A stretch of DNA of 55,431 bases from an uncultured Duncaniella sp. (GCA_958352885.1 CATWQI010000014.1:1-55431); one strand, 5' to 3'. Shown: positions 1 to 9,178, counted from the stretch's first letter. Numbers and translations are program-made. Notes: a model not told the origin generated them from the letters alone.

Positions 1-39
1 GCCCTCACCTCCGTGAGCGTCGCTCCTGAAAAGCGAGTG

Positions 40-71
40 CAAAGGTAGACACTTCTGTTGAATCCTCCAAA
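40..71 (-). promoter_or_regulatory. Bacteroidetes-type promoter leaving the window leftward
   Basis: On the minus strand there is a TTTG at 71..68, exactly 20 nt of spacer, and TACCTTTG at 47..40. This matches the -33 TTTG and -7 TAnnTTTG elements known for Bacteroides sigma-ABfr promoters. Transcription would start around position 32 and run off the left edge. Confidence 0.7.
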
Positions 72-313
72 TTTTCAACACCTATTTAACACTTATTTAA
101 CACTTCACCCGCAAATAGACACAATAATCTTTCTCTTCCACATTATTATATTAAAGAGAGAGGCATTCCATTCTCAAATCCACTTCTGAAAAATGGGCTA
201 TCATAAATCTAAAAAAACAGTCTGAAACGGTTCTCCATACAGTTTTTTAGATTGGCTGAACAAATAAAATAACTACCACACATCCACAAAAAAATATACA
301 GCCATACAAAAAT

Positions 314-341
314 CGCCGGATGACAAATTTGTCATCCGGCG
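314..341 (-). terminator. Rho-independent terminator of the GH95 gene
   Basis: This is a perfect 28-base palindrome whose arms begin CGCCGGATGACAAA. On the minus strand it is followed by ATTTTTG. It lies about 50 bases past the stop of the fucosidase gene and is placed to end its transcript. The plus strand also runs into several A residues, so it may not work symmetrically. Confidence 0.75.
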
Positions 342-391
342 AAAAAGTTCATTTGAGAAACCTCAAAACAAGATTTATCAACAGGGAAAAA

Positions 392-2842
392 TTATTCCAA
401 AGTCTTTGCTCCTCCAGGCACAAGTGTCACGGATTCCAATTTCACCCCATCAGCAGACGGATAGGCGACAGCAGTGCTCCCTCCCGAGGGAGAAGCAATC
501 GTAGCACTCACTATCACTCCATCTTTCCACTCCATATCGACAACAAAACCGCCACGAGCCCTTAGTCCAGTCACTTTACCGCTACTCCACTCTGAAGGCA
601 GAGCAGGGAGAAGCGTGATGGTCTCGGGGGTTGACTGAATAAGCATCTCCGCCACCCCCGCGGTACCTCCGAAATTGCCGTCAATCTGAAATGGAGCATG
701 CGCATCAAGAAGATTTGGATATGTGCCACCACCCGAACGCTTGTCAGGTCCCTTATAATTGTCAGGACTGACATATTGCAACAAACGCCTGTACATCTTA
801 TAAGCCTTTTCGCTGTCACGCAAACGGGCGAGAAGATTTACTCGCCACCCCGTACTCCATCCGGTAGTATTATCGCCCTTGATTTCAAGGGAACGCGCAG
901 CAGCCTTAGCCAACTCCGGGGTGGAATCGACATCTATATGACGTCCGGGATACAGACCAAACAGATGCGACTGGTGACGATGCGTCGGGTCCTGGTCCTC
1001 CCAGTCGTAATACCACTCCTGAAGATTACCCTTCTTGCCAATCTGATATGGATAAATGGCTGGCAGAGTCTCGTCGATCTCCTTTTGAAAATCAGAATCC
1101 ACAGCCAGAGTCTTTGCGGCATCACGCGCATCCATGAGACACTGGCGAGCCATAGCCAAATCAGCAGCACCTCCATAGAATGTAGCACCTACATACCCCT
1201 CGGGGGTCACATAGCGATTCTCAGGCGATGTGGAAGGGGATGTAATCAGCTTCCCATCCTTTTCTATGAGCCATCCAAGACAGAACTCAGCAGCCCCTTT
1301 AAGCGCAGGATAAAACTTTTTAAGATACTCCTTATCCTTGGTAAAGAGATAATGCTCCCATATATGTGTAGCCACCCATGCACCACCCATATTCCAGTTA
1401 GCCCAGGTAGGATCACCGGTGTTTAGACCTACCGGATTGGTCATAGCCCATATATCGGAATTATGACCGAGACACCATCCCCGGTCAACACCGTAATAAT
1501 GACGGGCGGTTTTCTTCCCGCTGCGGGTAAGATTGTCAATCCAGTTAATCATGGCAGTCTCATGTAGTTCACCCAATCCGGTTACCTCGGCAGGCCAATA
1601 GTTTTCCTCCACGTTAATATTGGTAGTGTAATTACTGCTCCATGGCGGAAGTATATACTCATTCCAAAGTCCCTGAAGGTTTGCAGGCACACCGGGGGTA
1701 CGCGACGATGAGATGAGGAGATAGCGCCCATACTGGAAATACAACTCCTCAAGGTCAGGGTTCACCTCTTTCAAATCGGTATAACGTTTTAGCTGCACTT
1801 CAGTGGGAAGCAAGGCTATTGAGTCGGGAGTCGAACCCAAATCAAGAGTCACACGGTCAAACAAGGCATGGTAATCAGCCTTATGGGCATCCCATATATC
1901 CCCGAACTCCTTGGCAGAGACAGATGCAATCCGATTGTCAGCCAGTCCCTTATAATCCCTGCCCTCCTTCACGGGGTCACGGTCAAAGCCATTAAAGCTG
2001 GTGACATTAGTAATATATAAATATATGTATTTACTGTCCTTCACACGAAGGCTACCATCGGCAAGCGCCTCGACTCTTCCCCCATCTTCAGCAACAGCCT
2101 TCACAACAGTGCGGAAACGGATGCCACGCTCAGGGTCGTAACGCAGTTTTTCTTCAAAGCTTGTGTATCCGGGGAGCGACAGATAAGCGGCGTAACCATC
2201 CGAAGTAATAGTCCCATCCTCCCCTTTCGTCACCGACTTGATTTCATGCGGAAGCTGCGAATCAAGACTCAGCACTACATCCTCCTTAGTGTCAAAGCGC
2301 AAACGGACCACAATCACAGAATCAGGCGCAGATGCAAAATACAACGATTCATATAGCCGTGCCGGCTTAGTCATAAATACCTGTTGTGCTGTCGCATCCG
2401 TTATATCAAGATTGCGGGAATATTCAAGCAAACTGTCTGGGCGAGAATATTTAATGGTCAGTGTTCCTAACGGCTGGTAATTCTCACTATAATGCCCTTG
2501 CACCTTGCGGTGCAGCGAGTCAGCAGCACGATAATCCTCTCGGCCAAGCGCCGCACGAATCTCTGGTATAGCCTTATAGGCATCGGGAGTAGTGACACCT
2601 TTTTCAGGCTCACCGGTCCACAGAGTAATATCGTTAAGCGAAATACGTTCCTCACCTACTCCGCCATATATTACAGCCCCCAGGTTGCCGTTGCCAATCA
2701 CAAAAGCCTCCTCAAAGAATTGAGCCGGACGATCGGCTCTAAGCGAAAGCCTCGGCAACCCACCTATACGCACATTTTCATTATCAGCGACTGCAGAAAT
2801 GGCTATGACCGCTGAAATAGCCAACGCAAAAAGTTTTTTCAT
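392..2842 (-). CDS. GH95 family alpha-L-fucosidase, secreted
   Basis: This 816-residue protein matches glycoside hydrolase family 95, whose members are inverting alpha-1,2-L-fucosidases (some act on alpha-L-galactosides). The first 19 or so residues form a signal peptide (MKKLFALAISAVIAISAVA), so the enzyme is exported. The N-terminal beta domain carries the family-typical NGNLGAVIYGG and LNDITLWTGEP stretches. The catalytic (alpha/alpha)6 barrel shows NINVEENYWPAE, which includes the Asn pair used to activate water, and QIDGNFGGTAG near the C-terminus, which holds the catalytic Asp of the family. Length is typical. It follows ychF on the same strand by 44 bases and ends in a clear terminator. 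A fucose importer and Fkp are encoded about 10 kb away, which fits a fucose-harvesting role. The exact glycan is not readable from sequence. Confidence 0.9.
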   Translation of the reverse strand: MKKLFALAISAVIAISAVADNENVRIGGLPRLSLRADRPAQFFEEAFVIGNGNLGAVIYGGVGEERISLNDITLWTGEPEKGVTTPDAYKAIPEIRAALGREDYRAADSLHRKVQGHYSENYQPLGTLTIKYSRPDSLLEYSRNLDITDATAQQVFMTKPARLYESLYFASAPDSVIVVRLRFDTKEDVVLSLDSQLPHEIKSVTKGEDGTITSDGYAAYLSLPGYTSFEEKLRYDPERGIRFRTVVKAVAEDGGRVEALADGSLRVKDSKYIYLYITNVTSFNGFDRDPVKEGRDYKGLADNRIASVSAKEFGDIWDAHKADYHALFDRVTLDLGSTPDSIALLPTEVQLKRYTDLKEVNPDLEELYFQYGRYLLISSSRTPGVPANLQGLWNEYILPPWSSNYTTNINVEENYWPAEVTGLGELHETAMINWIDNLTRSGKKTARHYYGVDRGWCLGHNSDIWAMTNPVGLNTGDPTWANWNMGGAWVATHIWEHYLFTKDKEYLKKFYPALKGAAEFCLGWLIEKDGKLITSPSTSPENRYVTPEGYVGATFYGGAADLAMARQCLMDARDAAKTLAVDSDFQKEIDETLPAIYPYQIGKKGNLQEWYYDWEDQDPTHRHQSHLFGLYPGRHIDVDSTPELAKAAARSLEIKGDNTTGWSTGWRVNLLARLRDSEKAYKMYRRLLQYVSPDNYKGPDKRSGGGTYPNLLDAHAPFQIDGNFGGTAGVAEMLIQSTPETITLLPALPSEWSSGKVTGLRARGGFVVDMEWKDGVIVSATIASPSGGSTAVAYPSADGVKLESVTLVPGGAKTLE

Positions 2843-2886
2843 GATATGAGTTTTAAGTTAGGTAAATTCAACAAGTTGCCGCATTC

Positions 2887-3990
2887 CTACACATTAAAGA
2901 GGAAGTGCATTATATCGCCATCCTGGGTAACGTAATTCTTACCCTCGATAGCCATCTTACCGGCTTCACGGACAGCCGATTCGCTTCCGAGCGTCACATA
3001 ATCTTCATATTTGATTACCTCAGCGCGGATAAATCCCTTCTCAAAGTCCGTATGGATAATACCGGCACATTGCGGCGCCTTGCTGCCACGGATAAAAGTC
3101 CAAGCCCGCACCTCATCGGAACCGGCGGTAAAGAATGTCTGAAGATTGAGCAAAGCATACGCTGCACGTATAAGACGGGCCACACCCGACTCCTCAAGAC
3201 CTATCTCAGCCAAAAATTCCTGACGCTCCTCAAAAGTGTCAAGCTCGGCAATCTCGCTTTCAGTCTGGGCTGCCACTATGAGCAGCTGGGCATTCTCATC
3301 CTTGATAGCCTCGCGGACAGCCTCCACATACTTGTTGCCATTGACTGCGGAAGTATCGTCCACATTGCAGACATAAAGTACCGGCTTATTGGTCAGCAGG
3401 AACAGCTCCCTTGCGAACTTCTGCTCATCAACAGTCTCGACCGTCACAGTTCTTGCCGGCTTACCTTGCAGGAGAGCCTCCTGGTATTTTTTCAGCACCT
3501 CATACTGCATCTTCGCCACCTTGTCACCGCCTGTCTGAGCCTGCTTCTGAGTCTTGGCTATACGGCTCTCCACGGTCTCCAGATCCTTTAGCTGGAGCTC
3601 ATAGTCGATTATCTCCTTGTCACGTACCGGATCTACCGTATTGTGTACATGTGTCACATTGTCATCATCGAAACAACGGAGCACATGGAGTATGGCATCA
3701 GTCTCACGGATGTTGGCAAGGAATTTGTTTCCGAGCCCCTCGCCTTTGCTGGCACCTTGCACCAGACCGGCAATATCCACAATCTCGACTGTGGCAGGTA
3801 CCACACTCCGCGGATTGCACATCTCCACCAGTTTGTTAAGTCGGGAGTCAGGGACGGTGATTACGCCCACATTAGGCTCGATGGTGCAGAAAGGGAAATT
3901 TGCCGACTGCGCCTTAGCATTTGACAGACAGTTGAAAAGGGTGGACTTACCAACATTGGGGAGTCCGACTATACCGCATTGAAGTGCCAT
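2887..3990 (-). CDS. ychF: Redox-regulated ATPase YchF (Obg-family)
   Basis: The 367 residues correspond to YchF/OLA1, a universally conserved P-loop NTPase of the TRAFAC class that prefers ATP over GTP and associates with ribosomes. The Walker A motif GLPNVGKST is at residues 9-17, DIAGLVQGASKGEG is the G3/switch region, and VCNVDD stands where classical GTPases have NKxD. That substitution is the known hallmark of this family's ATP preference. The C-terminal 85 or so residues form the TGS domain (TFFTAGSDEVRAWTF, then DYVTLGSE). The length is normal. A -7 promoter element lies about 80 bases upstream, in the gap before the preceding short gene. Confidence 0.96.
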   Translation of the reverse strand: MALQCGIVGLPNVGKSTLFNCLSNAKAQSANFPFCTIEPNVGVITVPDSRLNKLVEMCNPRSVVPATVEIVDIAGLVQGASKGEGLGNKFLANIRETDAILHVLRCFDDDNVTHVHNTVDPVRDKEIIDYELQLKDLETVESRIAKTQKQAQTGGDKVAKMQYEVLKKYQEALLQGKPARTVTVETVDEQKFARELFLLTNKPVLYVCNVDDTSAVNGNKYVEAVREAIKDENAQLLIVAAQTESEIAELDTFEERQEFLAEIGLEESGVARLIRAAYALLNLQTFFTAGSDEVRAWTFIRGSKAPQCAGIIHTDFEKGFIRAEVIKYEDYVTLGSESAVREAGKMAIEGKNYVTQDGDIMHFLFNV

Positions 3991-4072
3991 GATTTATATT
4001 ATTCTTCTTTTTATTTGTTTAATGATTCTTACTTTTATTGTTGCCAAGTCCGCAAAGGGACTAATTCGGATA

Positions 4073-4080
4073 CAAAGGTA
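4073..4080 (-). promoter_or_regulatory. -7 element upstream of ychF
   Basis: TACCTTTG is present on the minus strand, which matches the Bacteroidetes -7 consensus TAnnTTTG. I see no TTG at the 19-21 nt upstream position, so this is a half-match. It would give ychF a leader of about 75 nt and overlaps the region just past the preceding gene's stop. Confidence 0.45.
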
Positions 4081-4081
4081 G

Positions 4082-4474
4082 TTAAAATTTGGCATTTCCC
4101 CTTATATCCACTGAAATATCCACCCCACCCCATCTACGCACAAGGTCGGCACGAACAGCCTCCAACCTCGACTCATCATTAAAATCATATGGATAAAACC
4201 GGCTTCCGGTATCCTGAGCCACTGCCGTGCCACCATGTGAATCAATGTCACAAAACGCCACCCGGCATCCCAGCGAACGGAAAAACTTCAGCAATTCATG
4301 CCCGGTGCCATCAAGACAACAACCGCATATAAGGACCCGTTTCCCGGCTATCTCACCGGCATTGTACCCCGTGGCAGGTTGGAGCGTGCTCGCTTTAGCT
4401 TTGACGGAATGCCTGACAACAAGCTTGCCAGAGCGATATTCCTCCATCTTCCTTTCAAGATAATTATCAGCCAT
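4082..4474 (-). CDS. Short SDR-like Rossmann-fold protein, possibly truncated
   Basis: The protein is 130 residues. Residues 1-35 are a charged lead-in starting MADNYLERKMEEYRSGK, as I recall from Bacteroidales short-chain dehydrogenase-like proteins. From about residue 42 it looks like the first half of a short-chain dehydrogenase: KRVLICGCCLDGTG for the dinucleotide-binding loop, then CRVAFCDID at the end of beta-2, then RWGGVDI where an SDR normally continues into the NNAG motif. It stops there, so the Ser/Tyr/Lys catalytic residues of an SDR are absent. It could be a stand-alone nucleotide-binding protein kept in this form or a degenerate remnant. The function is unknown. It has its own divergent promoter shared with the BASS gene. 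Confidence 0.65.
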   Translation of the reverse strand: MADNYLERKMEEYRSGKLVVRHSVKAKASTLQPATGYNAGEIAGKRVLICGCCLDGTGHELLKFFRSLGCRVAFCDIDSHGGTAVAQDTGSRFYPYDFNDESRLEAVRADLVRRWGGVDISVDIRGNAKF

Positions 4475-4514
4475 ATTATCAGAATCTTTTTGCCTTAATT
4501 ACTATAATATGACA

Positions 4515-4546
4515 CAAACTTAGCGAAAAAATGAGTACTTTTGCAA
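4515..4546 (-). promoter_or_regulatory. Promoter for the short SDR-like gene
   Basis: The minus strand carries TTG at 4546..4544, a 21-nt spacer, and TAAGTTTG at 4522..4515. This fits the Bacteroidetes -33/-7 pattern. It overlaps the oppositely directed -7 element at 4536-4543, so the two divergent genes share one short promoter patch. Confidence 0.55.
4536..4543 (+). promoter_or_regulatory. -7 element for the BASS transporter gene
   Basis: TACTTTTG fits TAnnTTTG and lies about 30 bases before the start codon at 4573. No clear TTG occurs at the -33 distance. It overlaps the divergent minus-strand promoter. Confidence 0.5.
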
Positions 4547-4572
4547 GTTTTTTAGCATATAATTGTTAAAGG

Positions 4573-5511
4573 ATGTCCCAAATGAACCTTTCAAGCTTCC
4601 GACAACGGTTAAAACCGTGGATGCTTCCGATTGCAATGCTCGGAGGCATATTGTTTCACAACTTCATCGACAGCATTGCGTTTCTTGCCCCGTACCTCAT
4701 ATTCGTGATGCTCCTAATCACCTTCTGCAGGGTAAAACCACGTGAATTCAGAGTGACAGGCTTGTCCTACGGACTGCTCACAGTGCAAGTGGCAGGCTCA
4801 CTGGCATTGTATTTCATCCTTCTTCCGACTATGGGAGCCGAAATAGCCCAAGGCACTTTCATCTGCGTGTTCTGTCCCACAGCCACCGCCGCGCCGGTCA
4901 TCACCGGAATGCTCGGTGGCAGTGTGCCGCGACTTGCCACATTCTCCATCATCTCCAACCTTACAGTCGCATTCCTCGCTCCGCTTCTGTTCACAATGAT
5001 GGGCTCCGAAGCGCAGATATCCTTTATGGAATCATTACAGATGATTGCCACCAAAGTGGTCCCTCTCATAGTGTTACCCCTGGCAGTGGCATTAATCATG
5101 ATGCGACTTACACCTAAAGTCCACAAAGCGATTGCCGAACACCAGTCGCTATCGTTCTACATATGGGCTGTGTCACTTTTTATCGTTGTAGGGCGCGCCG
5201 TCAGCTTCGTAATGAGCGAGCCCAGAGAGATGGTGCCCGAAATGATATGGCTGGCTCTCCTTTCCGGCATTGTCTGCTGTCTGCAATTCTATATCGGACG
5301 TATAATCGGACGCCGGTGCGGAGACAAGATTGCCGGAGCACAGGGTCTTGGACAGAAAAACACGGTGCTCGCCATCTGGATGGCCCTAACCTATCTGCAT
5401 CCCATATCCTCAGTCGCACCGGCGGCATACGTGGCATGGCAGAACACTATTAATTCCGCTCAGCTCTATTTCAAGACTAAGCGTGACTGCAAGAATCAAA
5501 AGAGTGTTTAA
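4573..5511 (+). CDS. BASS-family (bile acid:Na+ symporter-like) transporter
   Basis: This 312-residue integral membrane protein has about nine to ten hydrophobic helices and resembles the bile acid:sodium symporter family. Supporting stretches are FCPTATAAPVITGMLGGS in the first half and GQKNTVLAIWMALTYLHP near the end, the latter typical of the core helix-crossing region that binds sodium and substrate. The substrate cannot be told from sequence; members move bile acids, pantoate, pyruvate, arsenite and others. The start at 4573 follows AAAGG directly and sits 30 bases after a -7 element. The Crp/Fnr gene follows by 68 bases on the same strand and may be cotranscribed. Confidence 0.85.
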   Translation: MSQMNLSSFRQRLKPWMLPIAMLGGILFHNFIDSIAFLAPYLIFVMLLITFCRVKPREFRVTGLSYGLLTVQVAGSLALYFILLPTMGAEIAQGTFICVFCPTATAAPVITGMLGGSVPRLATFSIISNLTVAFLAPLLFTMMGSEAQISFMESLQMIATKVVPLIVLPLAVALIMMRLTPKVHKAIAEHQSLSFYIWAVSLFIVVGRAVSFVMSEPREMVPEMIWLALLSGIVCCLQFYIGRIIGRRCGDKIAGAQGLGQKNTVLAIWMALTYLHPISSVAPAAYVAWQNTINSAQLYFKTKRDCKNQKSV

Positions 5512-5579
5512 TAAAATATTAGCAAGGAAACTAAAATCTTCCAACAAACGTTAATACTTAAACTAACATTTCTGTCGCC

Positions 5580-6272
5580 ATGGCACTCAACAGCATGTAT
5601 GAAAATCTGATGCAGCTACCGCTGTTCAATGGGATGAGCTACAACCGCATCTCGGAGATAGTAGGCAACACAAAGCTTGCATTTCTCAAATATCTGGACA
5701 ATGAGACAATCGTGTCGGCAGGCGACCCTTGCACACAACTGATGTTCGTAATCGGAGGCAAGGTTAAGCTTACCATTAATAATATAAACGACCGCTTCAG
5801 AGTGACCCAAGTCCTATCTGCGCCATCGGTCGTATTCCCCGATTTCCTTTTCGGGCGCAATACCTTGTATCCTGCCACCGTGACCGCCATGGACACAGTG
5901 TCACTGCTTGAAATAGCAAAAAACGACTTCATATCCATAGCCCAGTCTGACGAGGTATGCCTGTATAACTACCTAAACTTCATATCCACCAACGCCCAGA
6001 AAGCCATTGACGGCGTGATAGCCCTCACTTCAGGCTCGCTGGAGGAGCGAATAGCATTCTGGATAATAGCTCTTACGCAGCGTGATGCCACCGATATAAC
6101 CCTCTCATGCCGTCAGCGCGACTTATACACTCTCTTCGGGGTACAGAGGTCATCATTCATTTCAACACTGGACAGTATGAAAGAGAAAGGGCTGATAGAA
6201 TATTCCACCAATGAAATAAAGGTAATCTCCCGCCGAAATCTCCGTTCAATACTTCTGAAAGCACCAGATTGA
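5580..6272 (+). CDS. Crp/Fnr family transcriptional regulator
   Basis: The 230 residues fit a Crp/Fnr regulator. An N-terminal cyclic-nucleotide-binding-like beta roll covers residues 1-120 (LPLFNGMSYNRI, then FVIGGKVKLTI), followed by the long dimerisation helix and a C-terminal winged helix-turn-helix (CRQRDLYTLFGVQRSSFISTL). The Fnr-type N-terminal cysteine cluster is absent, and I do not see the typical arginine/glutamate cAMP-binding signature, so the ligand is unknown. It sits directly downstream of the BASS transporter gene and may control it or respond to its substrate. That link is inference from position only. Confidence 0.85.
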   Translation: MALNSMYENLMQLPLFNGMSYNRISEIVGNTKLAFLKYLDNETIVSAGDPCTQLMFVIGGKVKLTINNINDRFRVTQVLSAPSVVFPDFLFGRNTLYPATVTAMDTVSLLEIAKNDFISIAQSDEVCLYNYLNFISTNAQKAIDGVIALTSGSLEERIAFWIIALTQRDATDITLSCRQRDLYTLFGVQRSSFISTLDSMKEKGLIEYSTNEIKVISRRNLRSILLKAPD

Positions 6273-6320
6273 ACCTCATCCGCACAACTCAAAACCAACA
6301 GCCGCAATTTATCGGCTTGG

Positions 6321-9014
6321 TCAGAGCTGCTTCAACCGGGTAAAGCAGCGAATAAGCTCGCCGATCCACAACACCAGAGATGTTCCAATGACTATTATCA
6401 CCCAGTCAACCAACCTCAACGGGGTAACCGAGAAAAATTCACCGCCAACAGTCACAATCAGTATCTGACCGAAGAATATTATGGCGGCAATCATAAGGAA
6501 CTCTCCGCATTTTTCCAAATGCACCGCACTGCGGTGTGTGGCATATGCCCTGGCGTTGAACAGATTCCAGAACTGGAGCATCACAAATGTGGTGAATATC
6601 AGACTTAACTCATATTTGCTAAGCCCGTCCTTCACCCCGATATGTACCTGGAACAGATCCATAAGGGTAGTGACATTTGAATGCTCGAACACATAGACCA
6701 TTCCAAGGACAATGGCAGAGAACAACACACCCAACGCCCCTATGAACCACCACATTCCACCGGTGATTATAAAACTGCGGCGGTCACGCGGTTTGTTATG
6801 CATCACTGACTGCGACGGAGGCAACGAAGCAAGTGCCATTGACGCAAATGTATCCATTATCAGATTCACCCAAAGCATCTGTGTGACAGTGAGCGGTGAT
6901 TCTGTACCCATGAATGCGCCGACAAGCACTACAAGACATGCCACGACATTCACCGTAAGCTGAAACAGGATAAAGCGCTGAAGATTCTGGAACAGAGAGC
7001 GTCCCCACATCACAGCTCTACCTATCGAGGCAAACGAATTATCCACAATCGTGATATCGCTCGCCTCCTTTGCCACAGAGGTACCATCGCCCATTGAGAG
7101 TCCCACATTAGCGGCATTCAGAGCCGGAGCATCATTTGTCCCATCACCGGTCACAGCCACGACCTGCCCCATCTTCTGAAGGGTTTCAACAAGCCTCTTC
7201 TTATCCATCGGTCGGGCACGCGCTATTATTTTCAAATCCATTACACGCTCTTCAAGCTCCTTGTCACTCAGCGCTCCGAACTCCGGTCCGGTAATAATAT
7301 TACGGTCAGTATCGCTTTCGTTCCACAACCCTATCTGGCGACCTATCTCCTTGGCGGTTCTGGGTGTGTCACCGGTAACCACCTTTATGGCTATACCGGC
7401 ATCACGGCACTCCTTTATTGCCGCCGGCACATCATCCCTGACAGGGTCGGCGATTGCCACTATACCCAGGAATTCCAAATCACTGGCATCGACTCCGTTG
7501 TCTCCAATTCCGCTCTCCCCGTCCGCTAAATGACGCACAGCAAACCCGAGCGTACGCATAGCCTTCTGCTGATAACCGTACAGTTGCTCGTTTATATATT
7601 TATGTGGCACGTCACCGCTGACCTTTTTTGACATACCGAGCACAATCTCAGGAGCTCCTTTCACATATAAGGTCTCTTTTCCGTCTGCATCAGCCACCAC
7701 GGTAGCCATATACTTCCGCTCTGTGGTGAACGGCAGTTCCCTAACCACCACAACCGAACTTCTTACAGCACGGTAATCGACACCATTATCTCTGAGCCAA
7801 AGCAACAACGCCCCTTCTGTAGGATTTCCAAGGACCTGCGGATTCCCGTTGTCCGAGAGATCAAGCTGAGCGGTCGAGTTTACGGCTATCCCCTCCACTA
7901 TCATACGGCTTGTTGAATCGCCACCTAATCTCTGCTCGGGCAGTCCATAGAAATTAGTCTCCGACACCCGCATCTGATTCTGCGTAAGAGTACCGGTCTT
8001 GTCGGTACATATTACAGTGGTTGCACCCATTGTTTCACAAGCGTGCATCTTGCGCACCAGATTATTGGTTTTAAGCATACGGCGCATGCTGTAAGCCAGA
8101 CTAAGAGTCACAGCCATAGGCAGACCCTCCGGAACAGAAACCACGACCAGAGTGACTGCTATCATAATAGTCTGAAGGAAGTAGGCTATGAACTGTAATA
8201 AGTCAAACTCCGGGTTCTCCAGGAAATATGCCAATATCCTACCGAGTATCACAGTACCTCCCACTATATAGCTACCCTTTGTGACCATTGCGCCAAGACG
8301 CTCAAGCTGCTCGGTCAGCGGGGTCTTCTGTCCGTCGTCAATCCGTGCCGCCTCGTACACTTTTCCATTCTCCGTGCTGTCACCTATGGCAAACACTTCA
8401 GCAACTCCATGCCCCTCCATGACTCGGGTCCCGCGCATGACATGATTTGAGGGAAAAGTAGCCTCGTCATCGAAATGTGCCTCGTCCGTGGTTTTTGAAG
8501 CCATCGGCTCACCGGTCAGAGTAGATTCGTCCACATTAAGCGACGTCGCCTCTATCAGACGGGCGTCTGCAGGAATCTCCTCACCGGTGTTAAGGATAAG
8601 TACATCACCCACCACCACGTCCCTTTTGGGAACCTGGGTCGGATTTCCGTTGCGCACCACTTGCACAGGCTCATCATCATTTACCTGATTGAGTATCTTG
8701 AACTCGTCCTCCGCCTTTTTCTCAAAATAAAACGAGAGTCCGGTAGCAAGGAATATAGCCATGAAAATGCCTACCGGCTCGAAAAACACGGTAGCATTCT
8801 GATGCAATCCATAAAACTCATATAGCGAAATAAGCACTGACAACACTCCGGCTATCAGCAGAACTATAATCAACGGGTCTCTGAATTTGGCAAGAAATAG
8901 TTTCCACAGCGGCTCCCTTGCCGGTGGAGTTAGCACATTCTCGCCATACTTCCGGCGACTTTCCTCAACCTCCTTGTCGGTCAGACCGTGGAGTACAGGT
9001 GTATTCTGTGACAT
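6321..9014 (-). CDS. P-type Ca2+-translocating ATPase (PMCA-like, P2B)
   Basis: The 897 residues form a complete P2-type ATPase that exports Ca2+ using ATP. An N-terminal cation-ATPase domain (residues 5-60) leads into the first membrane hairpin. The actuator-domain TGEP is at 167-170, and the membrane helix-4 ion-binding VPEGLP is at 294-299. The phosphorylated aspartate is D338 in DKTGT. KGAPE (452-456) belongs to the nucleotide domain, TGD is at 547-549, and TGDGTND is at 622-628. The C-terminal six-helix bundle follows with no long regulatory tail. All catalytic motifs are intact. Substrate assignment to calcium rests on overall resemblance to bacterial PMCA-type pumps. The gene is monocistronic, convergent with the Crp/Fnr gene and divergent from the aminopeptidase gene. 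Confidence 0.93.
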   Translation of the reverse strand: MSQNTPVLHGLTDKEVEESRRKYGENVLTPPAREPLWKLFLAKFRDPLIIVLLIAGVLSVLISLYEFYGLHQNATVFFEPVGIFMAIFLATGLSFYFEKKAEDEFKILNQVNDDEPVQVVRNGNPTQVPKRDVVVGDVLILNTGEEIPADARLIEATSLNVDESTLTGEPMASKTTDEAHFDDEATFPSNHVMRGTRVMEGHGVAEVFAIGDSTENGKVYEAARIDDGQKTPLTEQLERLGAMVTKGSYIVGGTVILGRILAYFLENPEFDLLQFIAYFLQTIMIAVTLVVVSVPEGLPMAVTLSLAYSMRRMLKTNNLVRKMHACETMGATTVICTDKTGTLTQNQMRVSETNFYGLPEQRLGGDSTSRMIVEGIAVNSTAQLDLSDNGNPQVLGNPTEGALLLWLRDNGVDYRAVRSSVVVVRELPFTTERKYMATVVADADGKETLYVKGAPEIVLGMSKKVSGDVPHKYINEQLYGYQQKAMRTLGFAVRHLADGESGIGDNGVDASDLEFLGIVAIADPVRDDVPAAIKECRDAGIAIKVVTGDTPRTAKEIGRQIGLWNESDTDRNIITGPEFGALSDKELEERVMDLKIIARARPMDKKRLVETLQKMGQVVAVTGDGTNDAPALNAANVGLSMGDGTSVAKEASDITIVDNSFASIGRAVMWGRSLFQNLQRFILFQLTVNVVACLVVLVGAFMGTESPLTVTQMLWVNLIMDTFASMALASLPPSQSVMHNKPRDRRSFIITGGMWWFIGALGVLFSAIVLGMVYVFEHSNVTTLMDLFQVHIGVKDGLSKYELSLIFTTFVMLQFWNLFNARAYATHRSAVHLEKCGEFLMIAAIIFFGQILIVTVGGEFFSVTPLRLVDWVIIVIGTSLVLWIGELIRCFTRLKQL

Positions 9015-9045
9015 AGTAGTTTCAACGTGATTTTTTTACAGCGTG

Positions 9046-9053
9046 CAAAGTTA
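9046..9053 (-). promoter_or_regulatory. -7 element for the Ca2+-ATPase gene
   Basis: TAACTTTG on the minus strand matches TAnnTTTG, 32 bases before the ATG at 9014. The best upstream TTG is only 16 nt away, so the -33 half is poor. Confidence 0.5.
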
Positions 9054-9170
9054 TAATTTATTATTGTAACAATCTTGTCACCGCTACAGTTTATTATACT
9101 TTTTTAATACTCCCACACAAAGCGCATAAATTAATTTACCCTATCGCACTAATTTAACCGAATCTTTTTG

Positions 9171-9178
9171 TAAATTTG
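9171..9178 (+). promoter_or_regulatory. -7 element for the aminopeptidase P gene
   Basis: TAAATTTG matches TAnnTTTG and sits 55 bases before the start at 9233. No convincing TTG is seen 19-21 nt upstream. Confidence 0.5.

Larger units (their letters stand above)
1..391. other. Intergenic region at left edge
   Basis: I see no convincing coding sequence here. The stretch holds a leftward Bacteroidetes promoter near its left end and a perfect palindromic terminator for the fucosidase gene near its right end. Between about 72 and 313 it is AT-rich with no recognisable gene. Bases 1-39, read on the minus strand just after the promoter, contain a small CTCAC/GTGAG inverted repeat, so the departing transcript may begin with structure. 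What that transcript encodes lies outside the window. Confidence 0.6.
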
